Assembly (NCBI GenBank): GCA_946800325.1
Contig: OX326960.1
Span: 18,928,393-18,992,392 of the forward strand
Reading direction: 5' to 3'
Source of the DNA: Luzula sylvatica
Taxonomy: Eukaryota; Streptophyta; Magnoliopsida; Poales; Juncaceae
Length of the DNA: 64,000 bases
The notes under the pieces are model-generated. The model saw only the letters and a list, made by a program, of their open reading frames with translations, searched no databases and was not told where the DNA came from. Made by a program: the position numbers and the translations under genes. Below, in pieces: positions 49,811-61,511 of this stretch (the first letter of the stretch is position 1; each line of letters opens with the position of its first letter).

Positions 49811-50181
49811 AATTCTTAAAAAAAATTGTAAAATTAAACTACGTTAAAATTGATAAATTTATCACACAGTCAACAATTTTGGTATTTCGTGACTTTTGTT
49901 AAGGATAAATATGATATAGATTTTTGAAAGGGTCAATATGACATTTTTTATTTTTCCAGGGATCAATTTGATATTTTTAATTGTAGAAAACCCTAACTGT
50001 TATGTAAATTAAAAAAATCTTCTAAACAAGGTTTCACATTCATCTATCATTATATGATGATTAAATCTAATGATGCTAAATTTTTTGGATCAAAATATCG
50101 CTTTATATTCCATATTTAATTTACTAAACCTTGTTTTGATATTGTTTTTATTAATTTAATTTTTTTGAATAAATTTTTCAA
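49811..50181. other. AT-rich spacer
   Basis: No gene or recognisable element. A near-duplicate pair of GGGTCAATATGACATTTTT and GGATCAATTTGATATTTTT occurs at 49931 and 49961. Confidence 0.5.
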
Positions 50182-50412
50182 GCCAACTAGAGTTAGCCTA
50201 GTTGGTCACACCTCTTGGCTAGGGAGCGAGAGGTGTGGGGTTCGATTCCCGGCGGGGACACTGAATTATAGATTAAATGTTAAATGAGTGAATAGAGTGT
50301 GTGGCCTACGGGTTTGTAATAAAAAAAAATAAAAAAAAAGGAGATTGTGTTTGGAAGTGGGACTTTGAGCCCTCTCCGAATTTACTCAAAAAAAATAAAT
50401 AAATAAATAAAT
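50182..50412 (+). mobile_element. tRNA-derived SINE, second copy
   Basis: A box TAGCCTAGTTGG (50194-50205) and B box GGTTCGATTCC (50239-50249) are 33 bp apart, as in a tRNA gene. After the B box the sequence departs from a tRNA and continues into the same unique body as 21838-22070, ending in an A-rich, AAAT-repeat tail. Flanks carry AATAAATTTTTCAA (before) and AATAAATATTTCAA (after), a probable target duplication with one mismatch. It is not a functional tRNA gene because no T arm/acceptor pairing follows. Confidence 0.92.
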
Positions 50413-50706
50413 ATTTCAATACATACTAATTAAAAAAAACAGAATATATATTATATTTACACAATTTTAATAATTTACATGTTGATGCTTGATTTAACAA
50501 TATACCTTAATTTTATAATTAAATATCACACAAATTGACACACATGGTCACTTCATTTGGATTTCTAACTGGTCGTACTTGCATCCCGAAAAAAATTCAA
50601 ATCATGCAATTCACATTTTGTTTGTCATAGAAAATTTTCCATAAAATGTACAATGTACCTAATCATGCAATAGATAATTCTGAATCATGCATTTGTCATG
50701 TTATTC

Positions 50707-50709
<3 letters not shown>

Positions 50710-50790
<81 letters not shown>
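50710..50790. repeat. TA microsatellite, about 40 units
   Basis: An uninterrupted TA dinucleotide run of 81 nt in AT-rich intergenic DNA. It is self-complementary and prone to cruciforms. The open frame across it is an artefact. Confidence 0.97.
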
Positions 50791-50793
<3 letters not shown>

Positions 50794-50884
50794 TGTTGTG
50801 GAGGATAAAAAAAACGAAAAGAAAATCACAGTGTGAGAAATTAATCTTATGTATAAAGTAGACAAAATCCTTGTAATTCTAAGC

Positions 50885-51010
50885 CTCCACGTATTCAGGG
50901 CCTTTTTTGTAAAAAAAATATTTTTTTAATTTACATTTTGGTCCATTTTATTCGTCATCAGGGACTTTTTTGTAAAAAAAATATTTTTTAATTTAGATTT
51001 TGGTCCATAA
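50885..51010 (+). repeat. short fragment related to the Helitron minisatellite
   Basis: Two copies of CAGGGNCTTTTTTGTAAAAAAAATATTTTTT followed by ATTTNNATTTTGGTCCAT. The string matches the start of the Helitron at about 43476-43510, including the preceding AGCCTCC and CACGT. It could be the 5' part of another Helitron copy, but no 3' end was tied to it. Confidence 0.5.
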
Positions 51011-51016
51011 TTAATA

Positions 51017-51348
51017 CGTCAATAATTTATAATATGTTAATATTAATAAATGTTAATTGACGTGTCAATTCAATTAAATGATCAATTCATTCGATAACCA
51101 AGTCCATTAATAATATTAATCAACTTATTTAGTTCTCTTTTGCCACTTCATCAATGATTTTTTTTGTGTTACGGGAACTCTATATATAACCTCATTGGAA
51201 AAACTACCAGCTGCAACTATCAGCTATTATTTTTTTCTGTAATTCTCATCAAACATATGAAATTAAGTGACTTCCGATTTAATTGACCGTTTAATTAAAT
51301 TAACACGTCAATTAAAATTTAATAATATTAACATATTATAAATTATTA
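51017..51348. repeat. foldback structure, arms of about 52 bp
   Basis: AATAATTTATAATATGTTAA..AATTGACGTGTCAATT (51017-51070) is the inverse of 51297-51348 with a few mismatches. The arms are separated by about 226 bp. It may be a MITE or part of a larger AT-rich element; no target duplication was found. Confidence 0.6.
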
Positions 51349-51819
51349 TCTTATTAATGAAACATTTCAATTAACATTTAATTGAATCAATTAAAAATGA
51401 TAATCAACGTTAATTGAATCAATTAAAATGATAATCAATTAACATATTGGGATTTCATAATGTATATGTGACACCACAAATTCTTTTGATTTCATGTTGT
51501 ATGATTTTCTTCGTTGAACCATATCTTCCTGTTCAACACAATGCATCCACTTACTACGTACATGGTGGGACAATGTTTCGGTCACGATATGTTCCGCCAA
51601 ATAACTGACATGGGTTCAATTTGTTATTGTGGGCTTTTATTCTTTATTTTTTTTCTCTTATATGTGATTACACTTTGAGACTTTTTGTAAATTAATTACA
51701 TAATAATAATAATTATTATTATTTGAAGGGTTATGTATTATGACGGTCTGACGGGTACCAAATACTTGTAACGAAAAAACTAATATATGAATCAAGAAAT
51801 GATTGTATGAAAAAATACA
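51349..51819. other. AT-rich intergenic DNA
   Basis: No gene seen. ATTAACATTTAATTGAATCAA and its near repeat occur at 51375-51430. Confidence 0.45.
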
Positions 51820-52200
51820 ATAAAAATCAGCAAACTCATCAGAAATACGTTTTAATAAAACTGACGTAATTTTCTCATATGAACTCCAAATTGGTTGCGT
51901 CAATTTGTGTTGACGGATAATTATATTATCTAGTAGTTCCAAGAAGATTTATTTTACATCTGAACTATCTATCATTTTGTTTTATTGGACCGAAACGACA
52001 CGACACTTTTACATACTTTCAATAAAATTGTCACATTTTTTTTGCATCCGAACTCCAATTGGACCGAACCAAATTAGGTTGGATAGATAATTATATTATC
52101 TAGACGTTTTACGAAGACTTAATTTTGTTTTGAACGACTTATCATTTTCGTTCGTACATATTAGTGAAAAAGGTACAAACATTTTTTAGAATTTCAAAAG
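51820..52200 (+). repeat. diverged family-B LTR fragment
   Basis: Two units of CGAACTCCAATTGGACCGAA..AAATTAGGTTG..GATAATTATATTATCTAG (about 51880-51945 and 52045-52110) match the internal LTR repeat at 5450-5520 and 12590-12680 in order and spacing (ion-like AACTCCAATTGGGC..CCAAATTGGGTTG..GATTATC). It is much diverged, with no ends visible. Confidence 0.5.
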
Positions 52201-52513
52201 GTTATTTTTTCTAGAGTCTTTTGATGATCAATATCTTATATATAGTGCAAATACGGTTTTTGCTCTCGAACCTAAGGATTATCCACTGTAAATTGGGTAT
52301 AATTTTCGAAAATTATTGCTCCAATTAAGAGGATAAATTGGGAAGATTAATAGTGTGGGGCTTAATGATCAAGGAGCACTAATAAGGGGTGCAAATCGTT
52401 TCAATCAGGAAGAATAAGTGCAAGATGGAAGATTATGTTTCAACCTTTCATACAATGTGGATTCAGTGAGGTATTGAATCACAACATTTCATTTCGTACA
52501 CAAATTTGATCTA

Positions 52514-52700
52514 CTAGGACAATAGCCCGCGCTTCGCTGCGAGGTATTTTGATGTAGTTGTTTAATATAGATTAATACACGATTAATTGTTCTTATTAGA
52601 TATCAACTAATATATAACATGTATTTCTCAAAAAAGCTCGAACATTAATAAACCCTAAACATAATGTATGTGCAAGGAAAAATAACATTATAAGAATTAA
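52514..52700 (-). mobile_element. Helitron 3' end, reverse orientation
   Basis: On the minus strand the sequence reads a GC-rich imperfect hairpin CCTCGCAGCGAAGCGCGGG, then CTATTGTC and CTAG (52514-52517) followed by host T. This is the Helitron 3' terminus layout, and its sequence is unlike that of the other two Helitrons here. The element body must extend rightward. The 5' end was not found, so its length is unknown. Confidence 0.75.
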
Positions 52701-55200
52701 TGATTTAAGGTTGCATCCTTAAGACGATAGACGAGGCAAACATTTTCATCACTATTTTACTGAAAATAAATTAAGAACAAATAAAAATAAAATTATATCA
52801 TATATATCCATCAATTTCTTATTTCAAATCCATCCGTTAATACTATCCATTAATACAAAAATAGAAGTAATGCCATACAAAACAAACTATGACTACTACA
52901 TGATTTCTTCAAGGACATTCTGATGTACAAATATAATATTACAAAATACTATTAGAAAAAGAATAAGTACCATAGGAATAGTTGAGTGATGTGTGCAAAG
53001 GTACCATAAAAATAGTTATAAGAATAGGCATGGCTATCCATGATTTCTTCAATGACACTTTCATGTAGAAAAGTATTATTTAAAAATTAGTCAAAAAAAA
53101 AAAACTTCTTTTACGAATGGAAATGAGGTGTGCAAAAGTACCATAGAAATAGATTTAGAAATGAATATGGTTAGTACATGATTAGAAAAGAAGAAAAGTG
53201 CAAGTGTGAAGTGTGTGTGCAGAGAGTTACCACATGAATTGCTAAGGCTGGTATATGATTTCTTTTATAAAAAGAAACATAGGACCAATAAAGATTTCTT
53301 ATTTTAATATACAAAATAAACCCTAATAAGATTAGCATAAACAAATATCAATATTTATATCAAAAACTATCCTTTTCACATTTCTTTGTAAGGATAATCC
53401 TGACATTTATGTCAAATTAACAATTTGCTCAATCCTGACAGTACATCATTAGATGCTCCATAACCTAAATAAATATAGCATTCAACTATACTAACACAAT
53501 TTCTTTTTTTGAATTTAGTTGACCTGAAAACGGAGTTGCTCGAGTGGAGAATCGCCATGAACAAATTATGCTGAAATAATAGAAACCAAAACCATGGACT
53601 GATTCGTGATTTTTTTTTACAAAGATTGCAGAACTGAAATGGTTGCAAGAATTTGTTGAGATGGCAAAAAGAATTGGTTAAAAGAACTATAGAATTTTGC
53701 TTGTCAATAAAAAATATATATCGAACAAAATGAAACAAATTAGGAACAAATTAACAAACATAAAAGCTAAACCTTATGTGTGCCAGCCTGAGAAATATAT
53801 ATTTAACAAAATGAGATTATATTGAATTAATTATATTGTATTCATTAATAAAAAAAATAGGTTGTATTTTTACCTGGAAACCTGTTAAATCCTTTCGAAA
53901 TCGATGTCCTTGTGACAAATAAACATTTTGGGAGCGCTATATCAACTTATATAATACATAACTTGTATTAATGCACTTTATTTTACATACCTTGTCGACC
54001 AGAGGCGTTAGCGAGACTTGATCGATCCAAATGGCCCCTCTTTTTAGTTGTCAGCTGGAGGCGTCCTTTTGTGTTGAATCACTCACTACCATTTTGATTT
54101 CGAGCTGTATCTTTGTCCAGTTCGGCACGATAGAAGCAGATGATCTGCATGATCAAACCACCAAATATATATATTAGACCAAATTAACACATTCATTTAC
54201 ATAATATTTATTATTAGAAATAACATATTGTTAACTTATTTATTTACATAATGTTAGTGTGAGCCAGATTTTGCATCCCATCAGAACTTGTCAGAGAAGC
54301 AGAAATATTTATCGAGTCTAATGATTGAACATACAGTATCAGCATATTATCCTTTTCCATCTTCAATATTCTGAAATTTAATAAAAGCAATATTCAGTAA
54401 ATAATAATAAATAATGATAAATTTTATTAAATGAAAATCGGAACATGACATATCACGAGTCATGACCCAATACCAAGGGTTTTAAATCCCGACCCGACCA
54501 GAAGGGCATGTGGCGCCATCACAGTTAAATTATGCATAATGATTGAATTCCTCTTGGACAGACTGGTTCGGCCTCCTGCCTCAACCCTAGAGATATAGAG
54601 CATTAGATAAAGATTATAAATAAATTATGCATAATTCGGTTTCACTATGAAAGTAAAATGTGCACCTTTATTATGGACAAGTTCCGCTCATAATCCACCA
54701 GCTCCGAATGTTGTTAAATATAAAGAAGCATAATTTTTATAGGACTTAACTACAAATATACAAATTGGTAACATAAATCAAATATAAAGAGAAGCACAAT
54801 TTTTATTTACCTCAAAAAATATATCGAAATGCGTGCTGGGAATAGTTAAACTTACATAAATCAAATTGGTAACATAAATCAAATACAAATTGAGAGTGCA
54901 TTAGAGAATGGATTACCTTGTTGAGTCAATATAACAAACACCTTGTATGCACATGGATGAAAACCTTCTTTTCTTGGAGCTAAGATCAACTTTTTCCAGG
55001 AAAAAATGTACTTTTAAAAAAAAAAATGTTGTGATGCAACAAAAATAACAAAACTTATATCTCCAAACTCGAGTAAAGAAGGATAGTTAAACTTAAATAC
55101 TAAAATTAGCTTATTCAAATGGATTATCTTGTTGAAGCATTCTAACAAACACCTTGTATGCACCTGGTTGCTTCCTTTCTCCGTGCTAAGATCATTCTTT
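52701..55200. other. non-coding sequence, possibly Helitron interior
   Basis: No frame or motif can be assigned. A direct repeat links 54911-54990 with 55122-55205 (GATTACCTTGTTGA..AACAAACACCTTGTATGCAC..CTAAGATCA). Smaller repeats of GATTTCTTCAANGACANT..CATGTANAAA occur near 52901 and 53041, with AAGTACCATAGAAATAG-like strings nearby. These repeats suggest internal duplication. Confidence 0.4.
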
Positions 55201-55201
55201 T

Positions 55202-55510
55202 TCATTGGCATCGAATCGGCGATTGTAAATGCACGGTGATTGTAAATTTCTTAATTGCTTTCGTGCTCGATCTGACAATCCAATCCGCCGTTGTGCGCTG
55301 CCGATTCTGACCGCCGTAAGAAGAGAGGAGCACGCTCGATCTGACAAAGCAATTCTGACCGTCGTAAGAAGAGAAGAGCACCACGGCATGTGGTAGAACG
55401 AATTCCTGACTTGCTCCTTTCACGCGATCGGGCGTCTCTCTTCCTCTTCCTCTTTCTCTCTCTCTTTCTCTCCGCTCTCCGCACCATTCTCTGGACGCCA
55501 TGTTTCGACC
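55202..55510 (-). other. CT/GA-rich candidate exon or captured gene fragment
   Basis: On the minus strand an ATG at 55501 opens a 99-residue frame whose first third is an Arg/Glu/Gly repeat from a GAGAGA microsatellite. The rest includes two near-identical units of TCTTCTTACGNCGGTCAGAAT. The region is much richer in G+C than its surroundings, and the CT-rich tract is typical of plant 5' UTRs. I do not recognise a protein. It may be a gene fragment carried by the Helitron ending at 52514, or a 5' UTR. Confidence 0.25.
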
Positions 55511-55970
55511 TGTTCCGTCTCTCTTTATATCTTTTAGCTAGCTGTAGTCTGAGGTATGGTTCCTCTCTCTCAGATCTGATTTCCCTCTCTGGTCATAGTC
55601 AGGTACAATAAGCGGTAAGGAGGTGTGTGGAGCCATGCTTCAGGTTTTGATTGGGGTTGGCGAATAGTAAAAGGAGACGTGGCTATCTGTGCTTGAACCA
55701 AACTATCGGAAATTTAATGGGAGGGGTTTATACGAGATCCTAAATTTTGACGATTATCGCGTGTTCCGATGTCCCTTCTGTGATACATGAGTGTGGAAAT
55801 TCCCAACATAGTTGTGTATAATAGTTTGTAGTTATGTTCTAGAAATTTATTTTTCACTTAAAGACCGAATAAAAGAACTTTGATTTCATGACATGCTCGC
55901 TCGAACCTATAAAACACATCCCTCTTTGTAGGTTATAACAACTAAATAAACTCACGAAACATAAACTAAT
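55511..55970. other. intergenic DNA
   Basis: CT-rich at its left edge, otherwise without recognisable features. Confidence 0.4.
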
Positions 55971-56397
55971 GAGAAAAGTCTGATTTTGATCCCTGAAAAA
56001 TACCAAAATGTTCAATTTGTCCCCTGACATTTTTTTTGGGTCATTTTGCCCCCCAATCTTTCAATTTTGTTCATTCTGCCCCCCAAATTTTTTAATTTGG
56101 TTCAATATGCCCCTTCCGTCTAAATTTGCCGTTAAATGGGTGTCAGTTGGGGGGCATATTGAACCAAATTAAAAAAATTGGGGGGCAAAATGAACAAATT
56201 TGACACACATTGAACAGTAAAATAACACCAATTTAACGGCAAAATTAGACGGAAGGGGCATATTGAACCAAATTAAAAAATTTGGGAGGCAGAATGAACA
56301 AAATTGAAAGATTGGGGAGCAAAATGACCCAAAAAAAATGTCAGGGGGCAAATTGAACATTTCGGTATTTTTCAGGGACCAAAATCAGACTTTTCCC
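55971..56397. mobile_element. Mutator-type foldback MITE, 427 bp, with 9-bp TSD
   Basis: Both ends carry GRGAAAAGTCTGATTTTG in inverted orientation. The element is flanked by perfect TAAACTAAT at 55962-55970 and 56398-56406. A 9-bp target duplication is the Mutator/MULE hallmark. The arms are very long (about 165 bp, with only a handful of mismatches) and the loop partly repeats the arm once more, so a transcript would fold into a long hairpin. No transposase. Confidence 0.93.
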
Positions 56398-56406
56398 TAA
56401 ACTAAT

Positions 56407-57309
56407 TGATATTAGCAAAGCTTGGTCTTCTTCTTGCCCTAAACGACATGCTACTCCATATCGCCAGTTGAAGTAGGCTTACCTGCTTGCCGGACTTTTG
56501 ACTACTTTTGTTCCTCGAACGTTACTAGTCCCTCGAGTTCTACTTTTATACCCAGAGCCAAACTACTTGTCATGAACCCATTAGAGAGTTATCCGAGTCT
56601 CAATCCGTATTGTAATTGAGTTATTGGTTCACTTCATCATTTCCTGAAATAGAAAAGCCATAATTTGGTTCATCCTCATCCAGACCCGGCCGAAAGAGAT
56701 GGAAATTCACTTAACTGTACAATCATCATTTAACGGATGAAGAAAATTAATTGTTTATGGAATTAATGGAACGAAATTAAAATTTAGAGAGCACATTAAA
56801 ATTTAACAATAATTTAGGAAGTAACAAAATAGATTGTTTTTCAATAATCTTTGTATTGACTTGATTTAGTTTAATTTTCTATTGATCGTGTAATTTAGGG
56901 AACATGCTATGTGTTTTTATCATCGTGTAGCTTCTTATTCATATTTTATATCTCATTAAAAAGATTAAAAAGAGTATGAGTTAGAGCTGTAATTATCTAG
57001 ACTTGTTGTTCATACATAGATATTGTGCAATATTCTCTCATTTGATTTTGTTTATCTGTCCAACAAGAGCTAGATGACATGACACAAAACCAAGAATTAA
57101 AATTATATATTTTAATTCTTCGAAATCCTACATTCGTATTTTTGTACAAAACTTGGATTTGTAATCCGGGTTACACTTACACCCAAACCCGACTCCGAGA
57201 ACTGAGATATGGGACTTCAAATCCCGATCTGTAAAAGATCCATTATCTATAGGTGTTTCTTGAATTCTTTTCTTGCTCAAAGCTCCTTGCCTATCAACTG
57301 CTCGACGAT
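56407..57309 (+). promoter_or_regulatory. upstream region of the F-box gene
   Basis: About 900 bp without genes. TTATATATTTT near 57102-57112 is a plausible TATA box about 200 bp before the start codon. The region between it and the ATG is a candidate leader. Evidence is composition and position only. Confidence 0.35.
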
Positions 57310-58703
57310 ATGCCTCGTCTAGCAACGAGAAAGATTTCGTCCAAGACTCCTCCAAGGAATCCAAATGTTTCAAGTACCAAAATGATTACCAGTATTTCCA
57401 CCAATACCAAGAGGATAGATAGATTAAGTGAACTGCCAAATGATGTGCTTCACCATGTTCTTTCCTTCGTACCAATCAAAGAAGCTGGTCGAACAAGCGT
57501 GTTGTCAAGAAAATGGAGGATCTTGTGGGCGACCATGCCTTGTCTAGGGTTTTATTTCAAGGAATTTGAGCTTCTCGGTACCAAGAAATACTTGTGCTTT
57601 GTTAGTTCTGCTCTCAGGTACCGCCTCAAATCAGATTTCAGCATTTTTCGCACAATTTGGATTGGCGATTCAGATTTCAAAGCAAATTATTCCAGGTATA
57701 ATCTCACACTCTCTTTTATTGAAAATGACAACATTAAAAACCAAATGGAAGCATGAATGGATGGTATTGTAGTTAGTTCCCAATTGCTGAATAATCCTTG
57801 GTTTTAATTGGAACTTTTCAAATTTCGTACACTTGTATAAGGAGATGGATAGAGATGGCAGTGGAGAATCAAGTCCGTGTACTCCACATTTTGATCCGCG
57901 CAAAATCGAGAGCAAAACTCCCAAGATTCATTTTCACATGCCAGTCTTTGGAAGAATTGGCTCTATTCCCTTTTCCAGGCGTAAAATTGAACTGGCCAGA
58001 AACCCTAAATCTCATCAATCTCAAAACCCTAACCCTCCAATTCTTCCAAATCGACTCAAATCTCCTCAACACGTTCCTCTCAGGATGCCCCAATCTCCAA
58101 GAATTAAATTTACACTTTTGCCCCTTGCAATTCTCTGAAATTTCATCCCCAACACTTACGAATCTCGTCTTGGAAAATTGCCGCATCGATACCAATTCCA
58201 AGTTCGTAATCTCGACCCCGAATCTCGAATCGTTTCGATTTGATGATGGATTTTGGAGAAATTGTGTTTGGGAACACGCAAATGAGTATTTCAAATTGGA
58301 ATTTTCGAATTTGAAAAGGTTGACACTTGGCGGCATCTGGGTGGCCAATCAGTCCGACGCAGTGCCGTTCTTTTTAAGACACGTGCCTAAATTAGAGGAA
58401 CTCAAGATAATTCACCATGTGGAGGAATTGGGATTGGTCGAACCGGTACAAAAGGACGATTTTGCTGACCTGGCATTCCAGTGCAAGTATCTTAAGACGG
58501 TTAAAATAAAATGCCATGGCAATAGAGATAAGGGAGTCGAGAATTTGGTGAATATTTTGGTGAAAAATGGAGTGTTTAAAAAGGAGATATTCGTTAGCGA
58601 TTCGTATGATTTTAAAGAGGATGATTTGATCGAGATGCTTCGGTCTGTCTGGTTTTGGATTCACCATTCTAATCTTCGAAATTCTTCAATTTTGTGGAGA
58701 TGA
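57310..58703 (+). CDS. F-box/LRR-repeat protein; exons 57310-57695 and 57842-58703
   Basis: F-box proteins bring substrates to the SCF (Skp1-cullin) ubiquitin ligase. The joined frame gives 415 residues. The F-box is at about 37-80 (DRLSELPNDVLHHVLSFVPI, then TSVLSRKWRILW), followed by plant F-box/LRR features: a WIEMAVENQVRVL segment at 130-142, irregular leucine-rich repeats at about 160-300 (SLEELALF, LKTLTLQF, NLQELNLHFC, LTNLVLENC, LKRLTLGG), and a C-terminal region reminiscent of FBD domains (FQCKYLKTVKIKC, ENLVNILVKNG). The ATG at 57310 was chosen; the frame is open 19 codons upstream without an ATG. The intron (57696-57841) has donor TCCAG/GTATAA and acceptor TATAAG/GAGATGG, phase 2. 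No substrate can be inferred. Confidence 0.86.
57696..57841 (+). other. intron of the F-box gene, 146 bp, GT-AG
   Basis: Reading through the donor gives 20 more residues and a stop at 57754-57756, so splicing is needed to reach the LRR exon. Using the acceptor at 57841 restores frame as NYSR/RWIEMAV, the position at which many plant F-box/LRR genes change from F-box region to LRR region. No other GT lies between 57696 and the stop. Confidence 0.75.
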
Positions 58704-60129
58704 TTTTTTTTCTTTTTCTTTTCTTTTATTGCTTCTGAATTTTCGAAAAGTTTGTGTAATGGATTAAAATTTTTTTTTTTTTTTGCGTTGCTTTGCTCAT
58801 AATATTATTTTCAGTTAAAATCTGAATTTTTTTTACAAACGTTTAAATTTTATATAAGTTAACTAACGAAATAAATACTTAATATAATTTCATAATATTT
58901 TTTTTACTAATGATTAAATAATTTTCGAAAAGTTTGTGTAATGGATCAATGGAATCTTGTACAATATTTCAAATGTGTCATTCGAAGCATTTCATGATAA
59001 TTTATCTGGTGTAAACATCCTTAATAGAATTTTTTATTTTATTTAATAGTACATTTGTCGTAGAAAAAAAATTGCATATTTAAATAAATTATTTCACAAT
59101 CTACTCTCTGGGAATTCTTTTTTATTTAAAAGAAAAAAAAAACAAATATTGGATAAGACATAATCATGCACTTCTCGTGATCACAACATTTTTAATGCAT
59201 GAGTTACCTAACGAAATAAATACTTTTCGCATTATAAAATGTGGAACCACACACCAATATATATTTACAATAATATTATGGTGTGTAATGGTTTTTTAAA
59301 GGAGGTGTTGATGATAAATAAATCAAAGAGACAAATTTCTTCAATTAATACATTGGAGACAATCAAAATTGGTGTTTTTTATTTTTTTCTCTTTCTCTTC
59401 TCTTTAATTAATTAGAGAGCGTCTTACGTACACAAAAATTCTTACCTCTTTTTTGATGGATTTAATCTAAACTCTTCAACCATACAACGGCATTTTGGTA
59501 AGGAAACTATAGCCGGTTCTTACTTGCTGGTAACAGAAATGTTCACAATATTTCACAATGTTCTATGACATGCAATATATAGTTGTGCATACGACTAGAT
59601 TTTTGATATTTATTTTTATTTTTATTTTTTTTCCAAAATGTAGCTTTATATTACATTTCTATTTAATTATTTAACCAAATAATAAACATTAACAAATTAA
59701 TTGACAACGAGAGTATCGCGATTGATTTAGTTTGCCCAATATATACATTGCACATCAATATATTATAACATTAACTTTCAACTTATTTTTGACTTTGTAT
59801 TACGCTATATAATATTTATGCATATCATGACATTTTTATTGTTGGTATATAATTTTTATTGCATACAATATATCACATTATTACATTGTTACATTTATTT
59901 TATGTTAATATATCAAGATTAATATATCATTCGTGGTACCGATATACTATTTTATTTGAGCGTGATACATCATTATTATTGTTAATACATGTTACTAGAT
60001 GTTACTAGTGTGAAGTCAATATATCATTTTAGTGCTAATATATTATTTGTAACGTTCATATACCGATTATAAATGTTATTTATTTTTAATTCTAATTATT
60101 ATACTTTTTCATTATTTGAAGAGTTATGT
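58704..60129. other. AT-rich downstream region with repeat fragments
   Basis: It contains a local duplication of ATTTTCGAAAAGTTTGTGTAATGGAT (58740 and 58922) and a weak fourth copy of the dispersed repeat (about 59150-59375: CTCGTGATCACAACATTTTTAATGCATGAGTTACCTAAC and ACATTGGAGACAATCAAA in segments). No gene. Confidence 0.5.
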
Positions 60130-61511
60130 AATTAACCCACCCCCTTATTTTGCACCTATCTTTGAGCCTCCTCATGAAGTCACATCATCATTCTTATCTT
60201 GATTATTAACCATTAGATTGTGTGATGTGGCTTCATCATATCCATTAATATGATATTTGATAATTTAAGACATGTATTTTGTATTATTATTTTTAAATAT
60301 TAATTTGAACCATTAGATGTATTGATGTGGTTTAATCTCAATCATTAATTTTTTGTTAGATTTTTTGAAGATCATATTTTGTGTAGTCATTTATGTGTTA
60401 TTATTTTACACCATGTTTTAAGCATTCTTAGAAAGCCACATCATCATACATTAATGATGTGGCATATTATTATTGGTTATAATCATATTAAACCAAGTCT
60501 AATCAATTATTTAACATTTCACATAAGATTATATGATTAAATGTGAATGCAATGGAATATGAAAGGTTTATATATGAAATACTAATAATTTCATATGTAA
60601 TATTATAAAAAATACAAAATATATTAGTATTATTTTGGAAATTTAATTTTATAAACCCATTAAATATATTCATTTTATTTTTCTCTTTATTTTGACATCC
60701 ATATTAACATAGTTCATACATATCATTTTTCATAATTTCAATTTGTAAAGATATTACGTAAGAAAATACAATGCAAAAAATACACGTACATAATATATTT
60801 TTAAGAATTTTATTTGCATAATAGAATTTTAAAATATTATTATTTATTTTTAGAAAATTATAACAATAAGAATCTCATATAATACTAAGTAGATTATTGT
60901 GTTTTTAAGCAAAAAAATTTTGTTTAAAAATAATAGAATTAAAAAAAAGTTTATCCATATAAATAACTTTTTTAACTTATAAAGACCTATCAAATTGTAT
61001 TGTTATTTTACAAAATGTAAAATAAAAAAATCATATGCTATAAAATAATTTGGATTTATGTTTATTATAAATTAAATTTTGATATTAAATTACTTCCCCT
61101 ATTAAGTTTTATATTATTTTATATTTTCCATGATATTTGAATCAATAAAAAATATCACTATATATAATTAATAATGTCTTACTACATATATTGTATGATT
61201 CATTATTTTAATATTTGATATTGTATGAAATTTTGTGAACAATGATATAATATTTGTTGTTACTTTTTCGTAAAATTGTATTATATATTATTATATAATG
61301 ACACTAATATGATATTATTATTTGATTACAAAAATGAGATTTTTTGTTATCATAATGTAAAATAATTGTAAAACATATGAATAATCATAGATAAATGAAT
61401 TCAAATAACTTTGTTTTAATATGTTATTAATATTATCATACAAATATATAATTATATTAGAATGAAAAACGTAATTTACATGCTCGCCGCGTAGCGCGAG
61501 TATTCTCCTAG
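60130..61511 (+). mobile_element. Helitron, 3' end certain, 5' end approximate
   Basis: The 3' terminus is a GC-rich imperfect hairpin CTCGCCGCGTAGCGCGAG (61483-61500), then TATTCTC and CTAG (61508-61511) with host T following. The body begins with sequence like GAGCCTCCTCATGAAGTCAC (60161-60180), similar in position to AGCCTCC near the start of the Helitron at 43415. The interior is extremely AT-rich with no coding frame. The 5' boundary could be some tens of bases away from 60130. Confidence 0.7.

Noticed and set aside
50190..50260. Functional tRNA gene
   Set aside because: The A and B boxes are perfect, but no acceptor stem or 3' tRNA half can be paired, and the same head is joined to the same non-tRNA body in two places, so it is a SINE.
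50646..50861. 71-codon frame with alternating Ile-Tyr
   Set aside because: It is the translation of the TA microsatellite.
55202..55501. Arg/Glu-rich minus-strand protein as a real gene
   Set aside because: Half of it is a GAGA microsatellite translation and the rest contains an internal DNA duplication. I kept it only as a low-confidence candidate fragment.
56169..56360. 63-codon minus-strand frame
   Set aside because: It lies in an arm of the Mutator foldback element.
57869..58348. 159-codon minus-strand frame opposite the F-box gene
   Set aside because: It is antisense to an LRR exon with clear domain content and has no motif of its own.
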